From Panax quinquefolius (taxonomy: Eukaryota > Streptophyta > Magnoliopsida > Apiales > Araliaceae): a stretch of DNA of 64,000 nucleotides. Positions 11,908-25,300 of this stretch are shown here, in pieces. Location: NCBI GenBank assembly GCA_020205615.1, contig CM035168.1:124878795-124942794 (forward strand). Reading direction: 5' to 3'. Position numbers and translations under genes: made by a program. The number at the start of each line of letters is the position of its first letter. Positions within the stretch are counted from its first letter, which is position 1. A model generated the notes under the pieces. The model searched no databases and was not told the origin of the DNA. It worked only from the letters and a program-made list of their open reading frames with translations.

Positions 11908-13041
11908 TTAAAATATAAAATTAATTTTGACCTTTTAAAATTAATTCGAAAATTGATACTATAATTTATTTTACTTTTGAAAAAAAATAAATTTTATAAT
12001 TAATGATAATGACTTAGAATTTTCATAAGTGTATTATATGTAAAATTTAAATTTAAAAATATACTTAAAAGAGTCAAAATGTGTCCTATACTTTTGGCAC
12101 CGAGGAAGTACGTTGTATGTGTGTAATTTCTCCATTTGCTTTTTGTGTAGTCATGGATATGGATGCAACAAGCAATGCACCCGGAATTGAACTACAACAG
12201 CTGCTTTCGAAAGAAATGGGTACGTGCGTTTATTATATATATAGCATGACAATAATTAATATACGTACGTACCTTATGTATACATAACTATATATTCATA
12301 ATAAAAAATTTAAGACATCATCAATTTTGGTATATATAATATAACCATGCATAAATTAGTTCGAATGAAAATTTCATGATATGGACAGTCAGAATGGAAG
12401 ATTATTATGCCATTTAAGCAAGTGTCAATCAAGAAATGGTTAAAGGAGATTAAGGAGAAGAGGAAGGAATATAAAAGGTTACAAAGAGCTGAAGTGCATG
12501 CAGCAGTATCCGTGGCGGGTGTGGCGGCCGCCCTTGCCGCCATAGCAGCAGCTGATCATCAGCAGAACTCGTCCAGCTCATCAGACACCTCAAAGGAAGC
12601 AGTCATGGCTTCTGCGGCTGCTCTGGTGGCTGCACAATGCGCTAAAGTTGCAGAGGCAATGGGGGCGAAGAGAGAACAACTCAAAACTGTGATTGGTTCG
12701 GCCATGAGCGGAACAAGTACTAGTGACATTCTTACACTTACTGCTGCAGCTTCTACATGTAATTTACCTCCATCTTTTCTCTTACCTTAATTAATTAATT
12801 TACAAGAATCTCATCCATCATTTGCTACCGAGGGTTTTTTCTTTTCAATGTTAATTATATATGTTTTTAGCTTTAAAGGGAGCTGCTACGCTTAAAGAAC
12901 GAACAGTTTGCAAGAAAAGGTTCAGTGGGAATATTGCACCGGTGATGCCAATCGTGGAAAAAAATGACTTAGACTTGGACTCCCAAAAATGTCGATCAAT
13001 TCTTGCCAGGGGTGCCGAGCTCAACATCGAGACATCAGATG

Positions 13042-13099
<58 letters not shown>

Positions 13100-13725
13100 A
13101 AACTTATAGTATATATATGTGTGTGCTCTTTAACTATATATTAATTAATTAAACAATTGTTTTTTTTCCCCTAGTCCTTTTCAGATTAGTAGTAAATATG
13201 AGAAAGAAACCTACAAGGATCTACTCTAGCTGCAAAAAAAATCTGAATTTCATTTTAAACTAATTAGTTCACACTTTGGAAACAGGTAGATGCATGGTGA
13301 GGTTAGTATCTATTACTTTAAACAACGAAGCAAAGGTATGAAGACAACTGTCCATTTCTAGACTTCTTTAAATTTTTATTTTTCAAATAAAAATAAATAT
13401 TTTTTTGTCTAGGGAAAGCACTTGTTACCGATTTGTACCAAGTACAAAAATTAATAGAAGAAAAAAAGAATAAGAGAGATTTGGGGAAATTTTTGAATTT
13501 CATTCATATCATTACATGTGTTTACGACTTTTATCCTAGCCATTTATCTTATAAATATTAAGTCTAATATGAGCGCTACATTTGTTATTAGTCTATATTT
13601 GTTACGCAAAACAAAAGTAACTAATTAATCCTGTCTTTAAAAAATTGATAAAAGATTAAAAATGAAAGGCAATTTAATTAGGACTAATGAAAATGCTGAA
13701 ATCTTGAAGATATATATGGAAATGA

Positions 13726-13788
<63 letters not shown>

Positions 13789-14207
13789 GTTTGTAGCTAA
13801 CATATGCAATGGTACACGTAACTTTGCAGGTTATTCTCAAAACAAAGAAGCTTAACCTACTGAATGCTTTTGCAAGCAAGAGGGAAAGTATGATTCTTCA
13901 ATTATGATTATCTTTCCTTGTATGTATGTATATATGTGTGTGTATATATATATATATCAACATTTAGTAATGTAATGTATTATTTTCAAACTGTATGTAT
14001 GTAGGTGTTGTAGTAGATATTGATGTGGAGTTTTATAAAGACGATTCAGAAGGGGAGGAAAGTGATACATGTTTCCTCATTGTATTAACGACGAATCGGG
14101 GGATAATCAAGTTGGACATGATGGGTGATTATCATGGTTACAGGTTGTGGACGAGGACCATTAACCATATGATTTCGCTCTCTACATCACTTACAAATTA
14201 TATATGA
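11431..14207 (+). CDS. VAN3-binding protein / FORKED-like protein, eight exons (about 392 aa)
   Basis: Exons by phase and GT-AG signals: 11431-11616, 11731-11802, 12151-12219, 12389-12758, 12871-13041, 13286-13335, 13830-13887, 14005-14207; the frame stays open throughout. N-terminal residues include MDLLSRAWCNFAVHEA. The plant-specific DUF828 block is PFKQVSIKKWLKEIKEKRKE plus the alanine-rich helix VHAAVSVAGVAAALAAIAAA and EAVMASAAALVAAQCAKVAE (exon 4). The C-terminal half is a plant-type PH domain (CMVRLVSITLNNEAKVILKT through GYRLWTRTINHMI, exons 6-8). Known: VAB/FORKED-like proteins bind the ARF-GAP VAN3 and phosphoinositides at the trans-Golgi/plasma membrane and support PIN1-dependent vein patterning. 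Inferred: related trafficking role. Which family member it is cannot be told by eye. Oddity: microsatellites sit in most introns. Exon 2 could begin three bases earlier (CAG/AAG ambiguity). Confidence 0.85.
11652..13960. repeat. Microsatellites in the introns of the VAN3-binding-like gene
   Basis: Intron 1 has (TA)n then (GT)n at about 11650-11702. Intron 2 has (TA)n at about 11866-11904. Intron 5 opens with (ATT)n at about 13042-13090. Intron 6 has a long (TA)n at about 13728-13786. Intron 7 has a short GT/TA tract near 13930-13957. The lengths are probably polymorphic. Confidence 0.85.
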
Positions 14208-14629
14208 GCTTCGATCTTCAGCCATTATAAAAAATAATAAGTATTATTACATTCCTTAATATATTATCCTGTTTTTTATTTTGTTTTCTTCTGGAAAATG
14301 GATAACATTAATTCCCGCTAAAAATTTTATATATTTTGTACATTTGTGATTTGAATTGTATCAATTCATGTGATATTATTGAATAAACATACATGATATT
14401 TGGGTTGGCTTATTAATAGAACTCGGGGGAGTGGTTTACATGAATCATTTACTATGATATAACATGCATGCTAATGTGGTCTGCCTTGTCATACTACTGT
14501 TAATGTTATCTCAACATATCCATCTGGATCAGCTTAATTCTTCCTCTGGGACTGGGACTGGGACTGACAAATAAAAATAGGATGATAAATAGTTTGGAAG
14601 AAAAAATAATATCAAAGCTAAGCTAAAAG

Positions 14630-17600
14630 TCACAGGCCTTTAAAAGAATACAAAACAACTGATGCTTGGAGATCTCGGTCCACCTTGAAATGAGCGTGAA
14701 AGAACCTTCTCCTCTGTCATGTCAAACATACATAACCCATAAACAACTTCATAACACATTTATCCCGCAGTCTTGTCCTTTAAGATAAGAAAAAAGCATA
14801 GCATAGCATAGAACAAACCTCTTGGAAAGAGTGCAAGGCTAGGAAGTCCTTCAACAGCTCTTCTTGTGAATCAAATAGTATAATGTGACTTGGTAAGGAC
14901 CAATTTTTTGCTAATTTGGAAGCATAACCAGATGGGTCCATCATGAACTGGTCCGACTCCTCAACAATTCCTTTCATTTCGCTGCTCAAAAATAAAATTA
15001 AATAAATATGGGGAACTGATATATCCTCCCAAATTAATAGAGATTTTTTTTGTTTTACAATGGAAGGCAAATATCATTCCTAAAAATAATAACAACAATA
15101 AAAAAAAATTACAAAAAAGGAATAAATAAACAAAAACTCAGAATTAGACCTCCAAACTATCTGCATCACCACAATATGCTGATCAATACAGTCCACAATT
15201 TTTACCTTGGCGAACAGTCTAAGAACCGCATAGGAATATTCTGATGCAGGGTTGAGTAGTAAGGTGTAGCATGGCAGGGTGTCAGGAAAAGAACATTTTT
15301 CACTTTCCCAGAAACAGCCTCTCTTGAGAGATAGTTCATTACATCTTCAGCTCCTCTCTGTCCAACATATTGCAGGTAAGAATCAATTAATTAAATAACC
15401 AAGGGAGATAACTGTTTCTTGACAATAAAATTCTAGTATTGTATCTTGTAAGTTTCTGCGCTGATTGAATCAAGTTATGGAAAACAAAAGGAAACCTTTA
15501 CACAACTAATTTAAGCACCTAAGCAGCCAAGAACGAATACAAATGTGTCCGAATCATGCCATTGTCAAAGAAAATGAGTTACCTGATGAACCATACTCAT
15601 GTATAAAGCCATGGGAAGGTTGGTAGCAAGCAGAAAAAAGATGGCCAGTTGAGGTTTTGAGAACCACTTAACATGATTACTTGGAGATCTTTTTCTTTTC
15701 ATATTCACAAAATCCCTCCTGCTAATCGTGGCCAACGTATAACCAGAAAACATCAAAGCTATTGGAAGCACAGGGAGGACAAACCTGTTACCCAGAATCT
15801 AATAAAGAGTGAGCAACATACAGAAATCAAATCAACAGGTTGAAGATGTATTCTCCGCAATAGGAGCACAAAATTGGATTCTAAAGGACATACCTGAATT
15901 CTTTGTGACCTAATATACTATAAAGCCCTAAAACCCATGCAATAAGTCCAGAAAGTTTCCATTGTTTAGATAGGATAACGCCAAATATTGAGAATGGAAT
16001 GAAAGTGAAGAGCATGACTGAAAATCCCTGAGTGAAGTACCAATGCCACTTGTGAGTTCCATAATAGTCTCCGCCAGAGGAAAGAAAATTGAACTTCAGA
16101 AAGTTAAGAGGCACTAAGACCCAAGAGCCGTACATTAACCGATCCAATAAACACGTGAGTCCAAGCACTAAGCTCCTGATAACATGAATTCAAACACGAG
16201 GTATGTAATCATATGACACTCCATAAGTGAACATCAAAGTATCTGCAAAGGCTATTGAACATTAGTCCAACCCTTTCCAAATCCACTTGGAAAACCTTTA
16301 TAACTAGTAGAAACATCTTAGGCAGGAAGCAACAAAATTTGAAATAAAACTACCCCTTCAACTAGCAGGTGCTACATTAGTTTAGTTAAATATGTTGTGA
16401 AAACTGAGAACACAGGCTGTCACCCCCTTTGAACATCTAAAATGCTACCAAGATGAATATGAACATGGCATTCTACATAATTGTAAATTTAACACAAACA
16501 TAGTTTCATAGATGAGTAAACAACTAAGAGACGAGATGAGTATGCACATGTCAGAAATGAATGACAAACCAATTACTCTGATGTCTTACACTCATGGACC
16601 TGTGAATTAATCCCATGTGACTGTACCACATTATATGCCTAAACACTGTAAATGCCTAATAAACATTCCTGTAACCCATTCAATCTAATTCTTTATACTT
16701 CGCCTTATTTCAACTGCGTACTTGTCGGACACAAACTCTTCCTATTAGCTCCATGTCAATCTCACAGTCATGATCAATTCATATCAGCTGAACATATATC
16801 TCAGTAACATCTGAAACTTATTGGTACTTCATCATGCATACTCTAGCTCAACTTCAGGTTTAATTGTACTCGGTATGTCATTGATGAAATAAAGCCACAG
16901 CAGGCAAGGAAAATATTTGTGACACTATAGGCATAGATAGTCTCAGAGAAATTGGCCAGCACAAACAGAGGAAATGCAATTATACCTACCCAATAGGGGC
17001 CACCTCAAGGAAAATGAACTTTAGTCTATCTCGTGCCATAAACAGCTCTAGAAGACCAACATAAACCCATGTAATAGCACTTGTTGGTCTAATGGCACAT
17101 GCTAATGCTGCTGCTGCCAAACCCCACTTTCTCTGAACCAAGGGAGCTTTGCTAGAAAACTCTCTCATACAAGGCCAGTAGTATAGGCCCACAAGCGTAA
17201 GAACAGTCTCCAAACTATTTGATAAAGTACGCGTTGTACAATAAAACATAAACCAGTTTGTTATCTGTGCAAAGAGCTGTAATAGAGTTAAGAACACCCT
17301 TTGCCAAAAATAATCATCAAAAATTTTCCTCCACCCTAAAAACAATTTTGGGAAAAGGAAAAATAAAGAAGAAAGCAACTGCAACTTATATCTACCTTAA
17401 TTTAACCTTGAAATCAATACAAGATAGGATACGGCCCACTGTGCAACATGGTCATCAAATAGAACTTTAGAGAGTTTGTAAAAGTACAGATCACCAAAAG
17501 CAGAAAGTATAGATTGCAGCATCCGTGGAGCTTTCATCTGTGAAAGACGAATAGTTACTAGTTAGAAAACTAATGGAAGCTAAAGATAAAAGCACAAAGA

Positions 17601-18072
17601 CAATTGTTTCATGCACCCAAATTGTTGACCTTCAAGAAAAGAAATAAAACTATAGTGGTCGTGAAAGAAAGAATACTTATATTAAGATACTTGTTCCTGC
17701 ACATGGTTGTACTAAATTGTAGAACATATCCAAACACACAAAATGGGAAAGAAAGAGAAAGGAAGATGGAAATAAAAGAACAGAATAAATGGTTGTATAT
17801 TAAATATAAGAATTAAGATAAAAAAACAAACCAGAAAAATAATAAACTACCTTAGATTGAATCAACTAAAGCAATTACTCTGTAAATTAATTTTTGAAGG
17901 ACCAGTATGATGTGACATGAGAGTATTTTGTGTAATCTTTGAAAATATTAAATCTAAAAGGAGAATTAGATAAAATTCAAAAGGTATTGGTGAGGGCTCT
18001 GTTGGGTTGTAAACCTTGCAGCCAACAAGTGTAAGACAATTACACTGAAAATTAATAGCGATGGAATATGAA

Positions 18073-18137
<65 letters not shown>

Positions 18138-19534
18138 GAACAACCAAACCCCTCACATACACGACTGGAAGCCACGTGCAAGGAGCTTCTAAAATCTATG
18201 AATTTTTGCTGCAGATTGTTTATTTTTGTACGTAGCTAATGCTGACATAATCTTTAAGTAACCACAATTTGAACAAGACAGATTAATTTCACAAAACTTC
18301 CCAGTCAAATGGTTAATGGAGTTCTAATCAAAGATTTTACAATAATGATGGTTGGTTTCTGATGAGAATATGCCGAGAATTACAGATAGGTCTTTGATTC
18401 AATGCAACATAGAAGAGAGAGAGTAGGGGATAGAGAGAAATGGCTTGCCAAAAGGCAGCTCTCTTGTCCCACAGAGAAGGAAAAGTAGCAGACAAAGATG
18501 TGAGAAACGAAGATAACTTATGAATTATAAACCGGCTGTAGAAAGAGAAATTTTGAAATGACAAGATTTGTCATTATAATTTATAAGATATTTTGGTCCA
18601 AAAGTACGGTTGGCTAATAAACTAACATGTATCAAGTACTGGGAAGATTAGTGTTAGAATTTAAGAATGAATAATAGCACACTCACAAAGATATTATATG
18701 AACAACGAAAAAATAAGAACACACGATATATATATATATCCAGATTCACCAATTTAGCTAGTACGGCTTGTTTAATGTATTCATAAGATGTCTCACACGC
18801 TCTACAATGATCCACACACCAAACAATTTTTTATAACAACTAGAAAAATCTAACTGTTATAACACGGGTTCAAACTCATTTAGTAAAACCCAAGACCAGA
18901 CTACCATGTCGTAGTAGTCATTAGTCGAACCCACATAAGTATGAGTCAATCCCAATAGTTAGTTTTCCCATATATATATATATATATATATATATAACTC
19001 CTTGTCCTTGCAGGTAAATATTCCAATGAAGCCTACATTATATAATCAAAACCAATGACTCCAAATCAAATGCAGGACAGTAAATTTACCATGAATAATG
19101 GTGAATCGAGGCGTAAGAGTGCAAGAACTTTATACAGAACCGCAAACAGCATTGGATGCAGGTAGCTACGAATCCCCTTTTTCCATTCCCATGTTAAATG
19201 TCCATACCTGTAATTTTATCAACAAGGCCATATTAACAGATTGCTAAGACAGTGAAATTAATTAAACAGACATCTAAATAATTTGAGCAAATTTGATGTA
19301 CCCAAATGTAATGCGATGTGCAACTTCTAGTGCTTGCCAGTGTTCATCTGGGTTAAAATATGTTTGCACCAGTAAAGAATTCAACATGCGGAAAGCCAAA
19401 CAAAGTATAAAAACCCTCTTCGACGAAGAAAGTAGAATGGAGCTCAGCATTCTCTTTTCAGCTCCTCTGAAAGGATTAAGTTTTTCAAGTGCATCTCTCT
19501 CTGCCACTGTAACAGCAGCCTTCCTGCGACTCAT
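14630..19534 (-). CDS. PIGB: GPI mannosyltransferase III (PIG-B/GPI10, plant APTG1 type), nine exons (about 541 aa)
   Basis: Minus-strand exons: 19302-19534, 19090-19207, 17433-17537, 16990-17276, 15894-16175, 15583-15784, 15206-15357, 14819-14981, 14630-14713; all junctions keep phase. Residues 61-66 (NPDEHW) give the acidic DE pair in the first lumenal loop typical of GT22 enzymes. Further family blocks are YGHLTWEW, ACAIRPTSA, CLLDRLMYGSWVLVPLNFLKFN, HKEFRFVLPVLPIALMFSGY and the C-terminal RRFFHAHFKVDRDLQASVV. Several hydrophobic segments fit a multi-pass ER membrane protein. Known: PIG-B adds the third mannose to the GPI-anchor precursor from dolichol-phosphate-mannose in the ER lumen; the Arabidopsis homolog APTG1 is needed for pollen-tube guidance. 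Length and blocks look complete, with no stop or frameshift, so it is probably functional. Intron 2 (17538-19089) holds large (TA)n tracts. The start is the first ATG of an open exon. Confidence 0.93.
18078..18998. repeat. (TA)n tracts in intron 2 of the PIG-B gene
   Basis: A pure (TA)n run of about 57 bp lies at 18078-18134 and a shorter one at about 18970-18996. Otherwise the intron shows no gene on either strand. Confidence 0.85.
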
Positions 19535-19779
19535 TATCGATTGCTATAAAAAGGACCAAAAATCGAAATACTCTAGTTGTTATGAACCAATTTAATTTAC
19601 TGTCAGATATCATGGTAAGATTTAAAGACATAGGTACCTACTTATCGGCTACCAGCAGCCTAAACTGATGACGTAGAAAATCCTACAAATCCTCTGACTT
19701 TGATTTACACAGATCAGTTACCAACTGTAAGGCTATAAGTTACAGGATCATTCCTAGAGTTCTCATATGCTTATACTTG

Positions 19780-19985
19780 GGCTCCATTTTTTTCAAGTAA
19801 AACATTTAGCAGAAAAATATTTTCGGCAATTTCAGATGTTTGGTTTGACAATGAACAAGTGGTTAGTGAAAATCGTCTTACGTCAACGCATTCAACCTTA
19901 TTTGTCCTGAAATAACTAACCATTCAACTTGGCAAGTCATTTTCCTCAAAACTGTTTTCCTTAAAAGGTTTAAACAAACGGAGCC
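19780..19985. mobile_element. hAT-like MITE, about 206 bp, upstream of the PIG-B gene
   Basis: The left end reads GGCTCCATTTTTTTC and the right end reads AAACAAACGGAGCC, imperfect inverted copies matching the GGCTCCGTTTGTTT end style of plant hAT MITEs. The interior pairs CAAGTAAAACATTT with AAGTCATTTTCC-like motifs. The 8-bp flanks are only partly similar (TTATACTT and TTCACAGT), so the target duplication is doubtful. Confidence 0.55.
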
Positions 19986-20909
19986 TTCACAGTGTGAGTG
20001 CATATTGTTGAAACTTCCATGACACATTTCATCAAACAGTTTGAGGGCAAAACATGTAAAGTAAATCTTTTCAAGATCTACAAGACGTGCAAATAATCAA
20101 AAAAAATCTCGAACATAAAGAGTTCCATCACTGTTTTCAATTATCAGAAGAATGGGAAAGGGGGGGAAATGCATTTATACCAAAAAGATCAAACTAAATT
20201 AAAAAAAAACCTGAATCTCTTATTTAATCACACAAGCAAGATCCTTAACCGTGAGGCTAGGGTCAAGTAAAGACCAGAAAAGAAGCGATCAGGATAGAGT
20301 ACTTGAAGAAATCAAGTTAGGGATAAGAAAGAAGGTTAATGAACAAATTAAAAATTTGAGCCATTCTCATGATTTGGTTTGGAGACTCATAGCTAAACCC
20401 TAAGCTACCGCTCAAGTTTCACTCAGCAACAAAATAGTGGCTAAATTGAATGGGATTAATTGATGGTCATTACTATAGCAAGATGAGAATTCCCAAATTG
20501 AATCGTAGATTATAAAGACAGTTGAATAACTTGAAACGTGAAAATTACTGTGCTTTATAATTAGTCAGATCAAATCCTACACGAGATTCATTCAAAACAA
20601 AGCATGACCAAGAGAAGCTGCAAAGATGAGCTTGACCAATCACACAAGTAAAAGTTCTTTTTAAAATTGCGAAGCTTCAAAATAAATTGAAAGAGGAGAA
20701 GAACCTTTACTTTACTTGGTCAATCGGTAATGGTGTGATGCATTTTCCGATCTCGCTACAGATTAGTACCTTGGTTTCTAGAAACACTCAAACAGAACTT
20801 CGGCCAAAAGCCCAAAAATGTGAATGTGTGACTACCGTAATTTAAAATTTTAAAATTTGTTCGTGATTCATATAAATTTTAAAAATATTAAAGTTTGTAC
20901 TATTTGTAT

Positions 20910-20953
<44 letters not shown>

Positions 20954-22378
20954 TAAAAAAATAAAAAAATAAAAAATAAAATCTTATTTATAAAAGTTTG
21001 TAAGCACTCCGAAATATATTACTATAAATAACCTTTACATAAGAAAAAAAAACTGACCCTTAATTTAATAATAGTGATATGATGTTAAAAATAATAGAAA
21101 AAAAGTAATTATAAATACCAAAATATCAATTAACATGTTTTTTAGCATACCAAAATACTAAAAAAGTGAATTGCTAATTTTAGAACATGAGTTTAAAGAT
21201 GTACAAAATATAATTTGATTTTTGAGGTCAAATGACAATTAAATTTCAAAATCAGTATAACTCATAAAATTTATAATGAAATAAATTTTGTAATTAATAA
21301 TTTTTTGTTATATACTAGTATATACTTATAACAATTACACCAACTAAAATCAAATAAATTAACATCAATTTAAAGTTTAATATATTATCGTTTGACTCAA
21401 AAAATTAAATTGTATCTTTAATTTTAAAGCGAATGGATAATATTTTAAAGAATAATGTTAGATACCACCCATTATACATAAAAAGTTGTAAATACACAAT
21501 ATAATTTTACATATTTTCGTTAGTAAATAATATATGGGTCTTATTCTTAGATGTTCAATTTTTGTTTACACTTGATGCACATATTATTATCCTATTTTAT
21601 TAATACATCTTAACTTTAATTTCATCTAATACATTAATTGTTTGATCTTAACAATTTTATTAATAATAATCAAAATATATTAAAATATAATTAATGATAT
21701 TAATATTAATTTTATAAAAAATTAAAATTATAAAAATATTTCGTTTAAAGAATTTTCAATCATTAAAATTTTGATAAAAAGTTCACATATTCATCAAATC
21801 AAATGATAAAAAAAATATGAGATTACTTTAATTTTTAGAACAATTATGCTATTATATATAATAAATTAATTGAACAGTGTTAATTTCAATTATACTATCC
21901 ACAACCATAAAAATATGGTAAGTATATTTAATAAAATTGAAGGGAGGGAATGTGTAGTGTAACGAAGGGAATCCAAATCGAGTCGCACAATCAAGTACAT
22001 AATTACTCCGTAAATTAGGAGTATATACAACAGAACAGAACAGAACAGAACAGGTTTGGAATAGTCCATACATACAAACATACGAGTCAACCTTATCATT
22101 CAGACGAGCTACCAAACATAACAAATTCACAACTATACAAATTGATACAATTTTTGTAGTGCTCTAAAAGTCACTGAGACGTAGACATATCATCTCAACA
22201 ATGGAGTTTTCAACCTTAAAGAATATTACTTGTCATTTGACAATAGCTTGTTGTTGCAAGCCAAGACTTCCTTTTTATGAATTTCAACTTCCTGCACTAC
22301 AGTTTAAAAAAATTCCAGCCGTACCTCTGGAATTCAAAGCCATTTAGGCCATGGTGGATTGCTTGATGTACCTTTACA
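19986..22378. other. Spacer between the divergent-side PIG-B 5' flank and the GNAT 3' end
   Basis: No gene seen. It contains a (CT)n tract at 20912-20949, very AT-rich DNA from 21000 to 21850, and an ACAGA pentanucleotide repeat of about five units at 22028-22052. About 22100-22378 is probably the 3' untranslated region of the minus-strand acetyltransferase gene. Confidence 0.55.
20912..20949. repeat. (CT)n microsatellite
   Basis: About 19 uninterrupted CT units about 1.4 kb upstream of the PIG-B start. Such GAGA/CTCT tracts are common near plant promoters. Confidence 0.9.
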
Positions 22379-25300
22379 TTAAAAGTCATAATTGTCAGGA
22401 AGATCGGACCACAAAAGGATTCTTCGAGGCCGATCTAGAAACCTGGCTTGCCATGCAGGTTCATCATTCTCATAAACAAAACCACTTTTTATGTACAATT
22501 TCTTTGCTGGCTCATTGTCAACAGCGACATGAACATATAAATCACTTATTCCTGGAAAATATCCAAAGAGTAATACATAAGTTGCAGAGACAAAACTAAC
22601 AAACAACAAATAAAAATCCTTGAAAAATCTTAAAACATCTAGACCATCATAGATAGCATGTGTTAATGCAGTTACTTGGTATCATCGAAATAACTATTTT
22701 ATTTTGACAAATTTTGATTTCCCAACTTAAGGAAGGCCTGCATATGAAGTAGGCCCAACTCGAAGCCAGTCACAAGAATAAACTAAAGTGCCTTTGCAAT
22801 GGCCTGAGAGTATGTGTTTTGACCTGATGTGATAATAACCAAACTATTTATCTGAGTTTTTATATTTTTCCATTTATGTGATTCTAATAACCACATCATC
22901 TACCAATATTTAGGCTTAATAATATTCAGACCGTATCATCACCATAAATTAATATATATGTACTGGAGAGTAGTAACATAAAACTCATTACCCCAATCTT
23001 CAGCAACCATCTTTGACTGTGCAACAAGCGAGTAACCCAACCCATTTCGGCAAAGTTCCTTGGCAACACATACGTTACTCAGGTATGCCCTTGCGAAATC
23101 AGCTCCAATTCCCTGTTGACAATCAGTATAAAGCTTTATGTCCCTGGAGTTTGCACTTCAAATTCACTTGAAATAAGAGTAACACAAGTTCAACAACTTG
23201 ACCATAAGAACCAATCAACTAAACTCATGGAATTACACAACTACACATAAAATTAAATTACATGAAGTAGCTCCATCTATTAGACTACTTTAAATTAAAG
23301 TAGCTTATACTTTTCCATGTTATCAAGGAACGTAATGAAAAAGTAGTTGGAAGATAGTAGAACACCAAATGCACACACCATAATTTAGTTTAGATATCCA
23401 AAAAACCAAACCACCATTGCATTTGGAATTCCGAAGAGCATATACGAAACCTTCCTCGTATCGCAGAACCGAATTGATTTGAATTCAATTATAATAAAAG
23501 CCTCGATGATTGATGAAATAGAAGTAATTTTTGAAGGAGAAGAAAAACAAAAAATTGTAAAATTTGAGTCCGCTAAAATATTAGAGTTAATATTTGGCAA
23601 AATTAAGATTTACCCCATTATACTTGACCCATTTTGTGCAATAACCCATTGAATTTTTAAATTTTTCTAATTGACAAACTAAACTAATTAAAAAAATTCA
23701 ATGAACCATTCTGTCCAATTAATTGGATGTCCATTTGTTTAATATCTACGTGGCTGTGTAAAATAAATTAAAAATTAACATATATGATGTGGTTCACACT
23801 TTAGATAATAAATAATAAGAAAATAATAAAGACTGAAAAGAAATAAGTTTTAATTAGCAAAAAAAAAAAAGTTTGGATTTTTATTTTTACCTTTCCTTCA
23901 TGTTTCTCAAATACCCAGACTGGTTTACTGCCTTTTTTAGTTTGACTGCAAATTGAAGCACTATGTGTATATATTCCTGTTCGGAAACTCCGACAAGGGA
24001 GTCTGATACTCAAGACCGAACAAGTTAATATCGGTTAGGTGGATGGAAGTTTAAGCTGTTTAAGAGCTCTCGATGCATACGGTAAACCAAAAATTGGGTG
24101 ATCTTTCTCTCTTTCTCAACTAGAGGTTGAAGATGCATATTGGTTTTGGTTTTGGCTTACATAAAATGATTATGGGTCCAAATAAGAACTAAAACTATAT
24201 TATTGATTTTTAATATGGTTTGTATGGGTTGAACCCAAATGATCATAGTTTTAATATAGGTCGACCCATATTTTATTTTTTTGAGATTTATGTACTCTCT
24301 CTCTTCTCAATTCCCATCTTCTTTTAATTAATTATCTCTAAAATAGATTAATAAAACATTGATAATAATAAACTAAATATTATATTAGATTAACTAAATA
24401 TTAATTTTTTTAGGAGTGTACATAATCAATAAATATTTTTTTATTTTTTTGGGGGGAGGGGGTGTGTATACATAATCAATAAATATTTTTATTTTATTTT
24501 TTTGGGGGGGGGGGGTGGGGGTGGGGGTGTATATATAATCACAAAATATTATTCTTTTGGGGATGGGGAGTGTGGCGAGGTTGGGCGGGTTAGTGGAGGC
24601 GGACGGGGTGGGGCCGGAGGGGCATATACATAATAAATACATTATTTTTTTTGGGGTGGGAGGTGTATACATAATCGGTGAATATTTTTTTGGAGTGGGA
24701 GTGGGGAATGTATACATAATCACTAAATATTATTTTTTGGGGGGAAGGGTGAGAGGTGGGGTAAGGATGGATGTGGAGGGTGGGGACGCGGTGGGGTAAG
24801 GTGGAAGATGTGGGAGTGTATACATAATCACTCAACTGGACAATTCTTCCATTTCCAATGCATGCAGTCGATGCTCCCCAACATCCCAAGAAAACCACGC
24901 TCTTCAGCTTTTGATAGCAATCTAACGATGTCATTACTATTGGGGATCTCAGATATTCATCACCAAAAATTGAAATGATTGTTTTACAAACTTTTTAAGA
25001 CTCAATATAGTTGTGCTTTCACCGATCCACACATAATCATTAACGGAATCCGCTGAAACGCCATAGGAAAGCATCCGCATTAAGGCAGTTATCTTTTGTA
25101 GAGAAGATAAACTGAGTTGTTTTGCAGCATTCATTTTTTGGACAAAGGATGAATCATACACTTCAATTGCTCTTTAACTTCGGAGGAAAAGCGGACGCCA
25201 CATTCTAAACCTTCTTCGAAATAGATACGGGGGGTATGTAGGATGTTCAGCAAAATAATCACGAAAAAATCGATTATGACCTTCATGTCTACCACGATCA

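Noticed and set aside
19293..19595. 100-codon plus-strand frame antisense to PIG-B exon 1
   Set aside because: It is a shadow of the coding exon on the other strand.
23385..23600. 71-codon minus frame repeated at 29250-29465
   Set aside because: Its repetition is explained by the 0.9-kb direct repeat; no family match, and the plus strand is just as open.
24405..24835. Interstitial telomere repeat
   Set aside because: G-runs are present but the unit is GTGTATACATAATCA plus variable T and G runs, not TTTAGGG.
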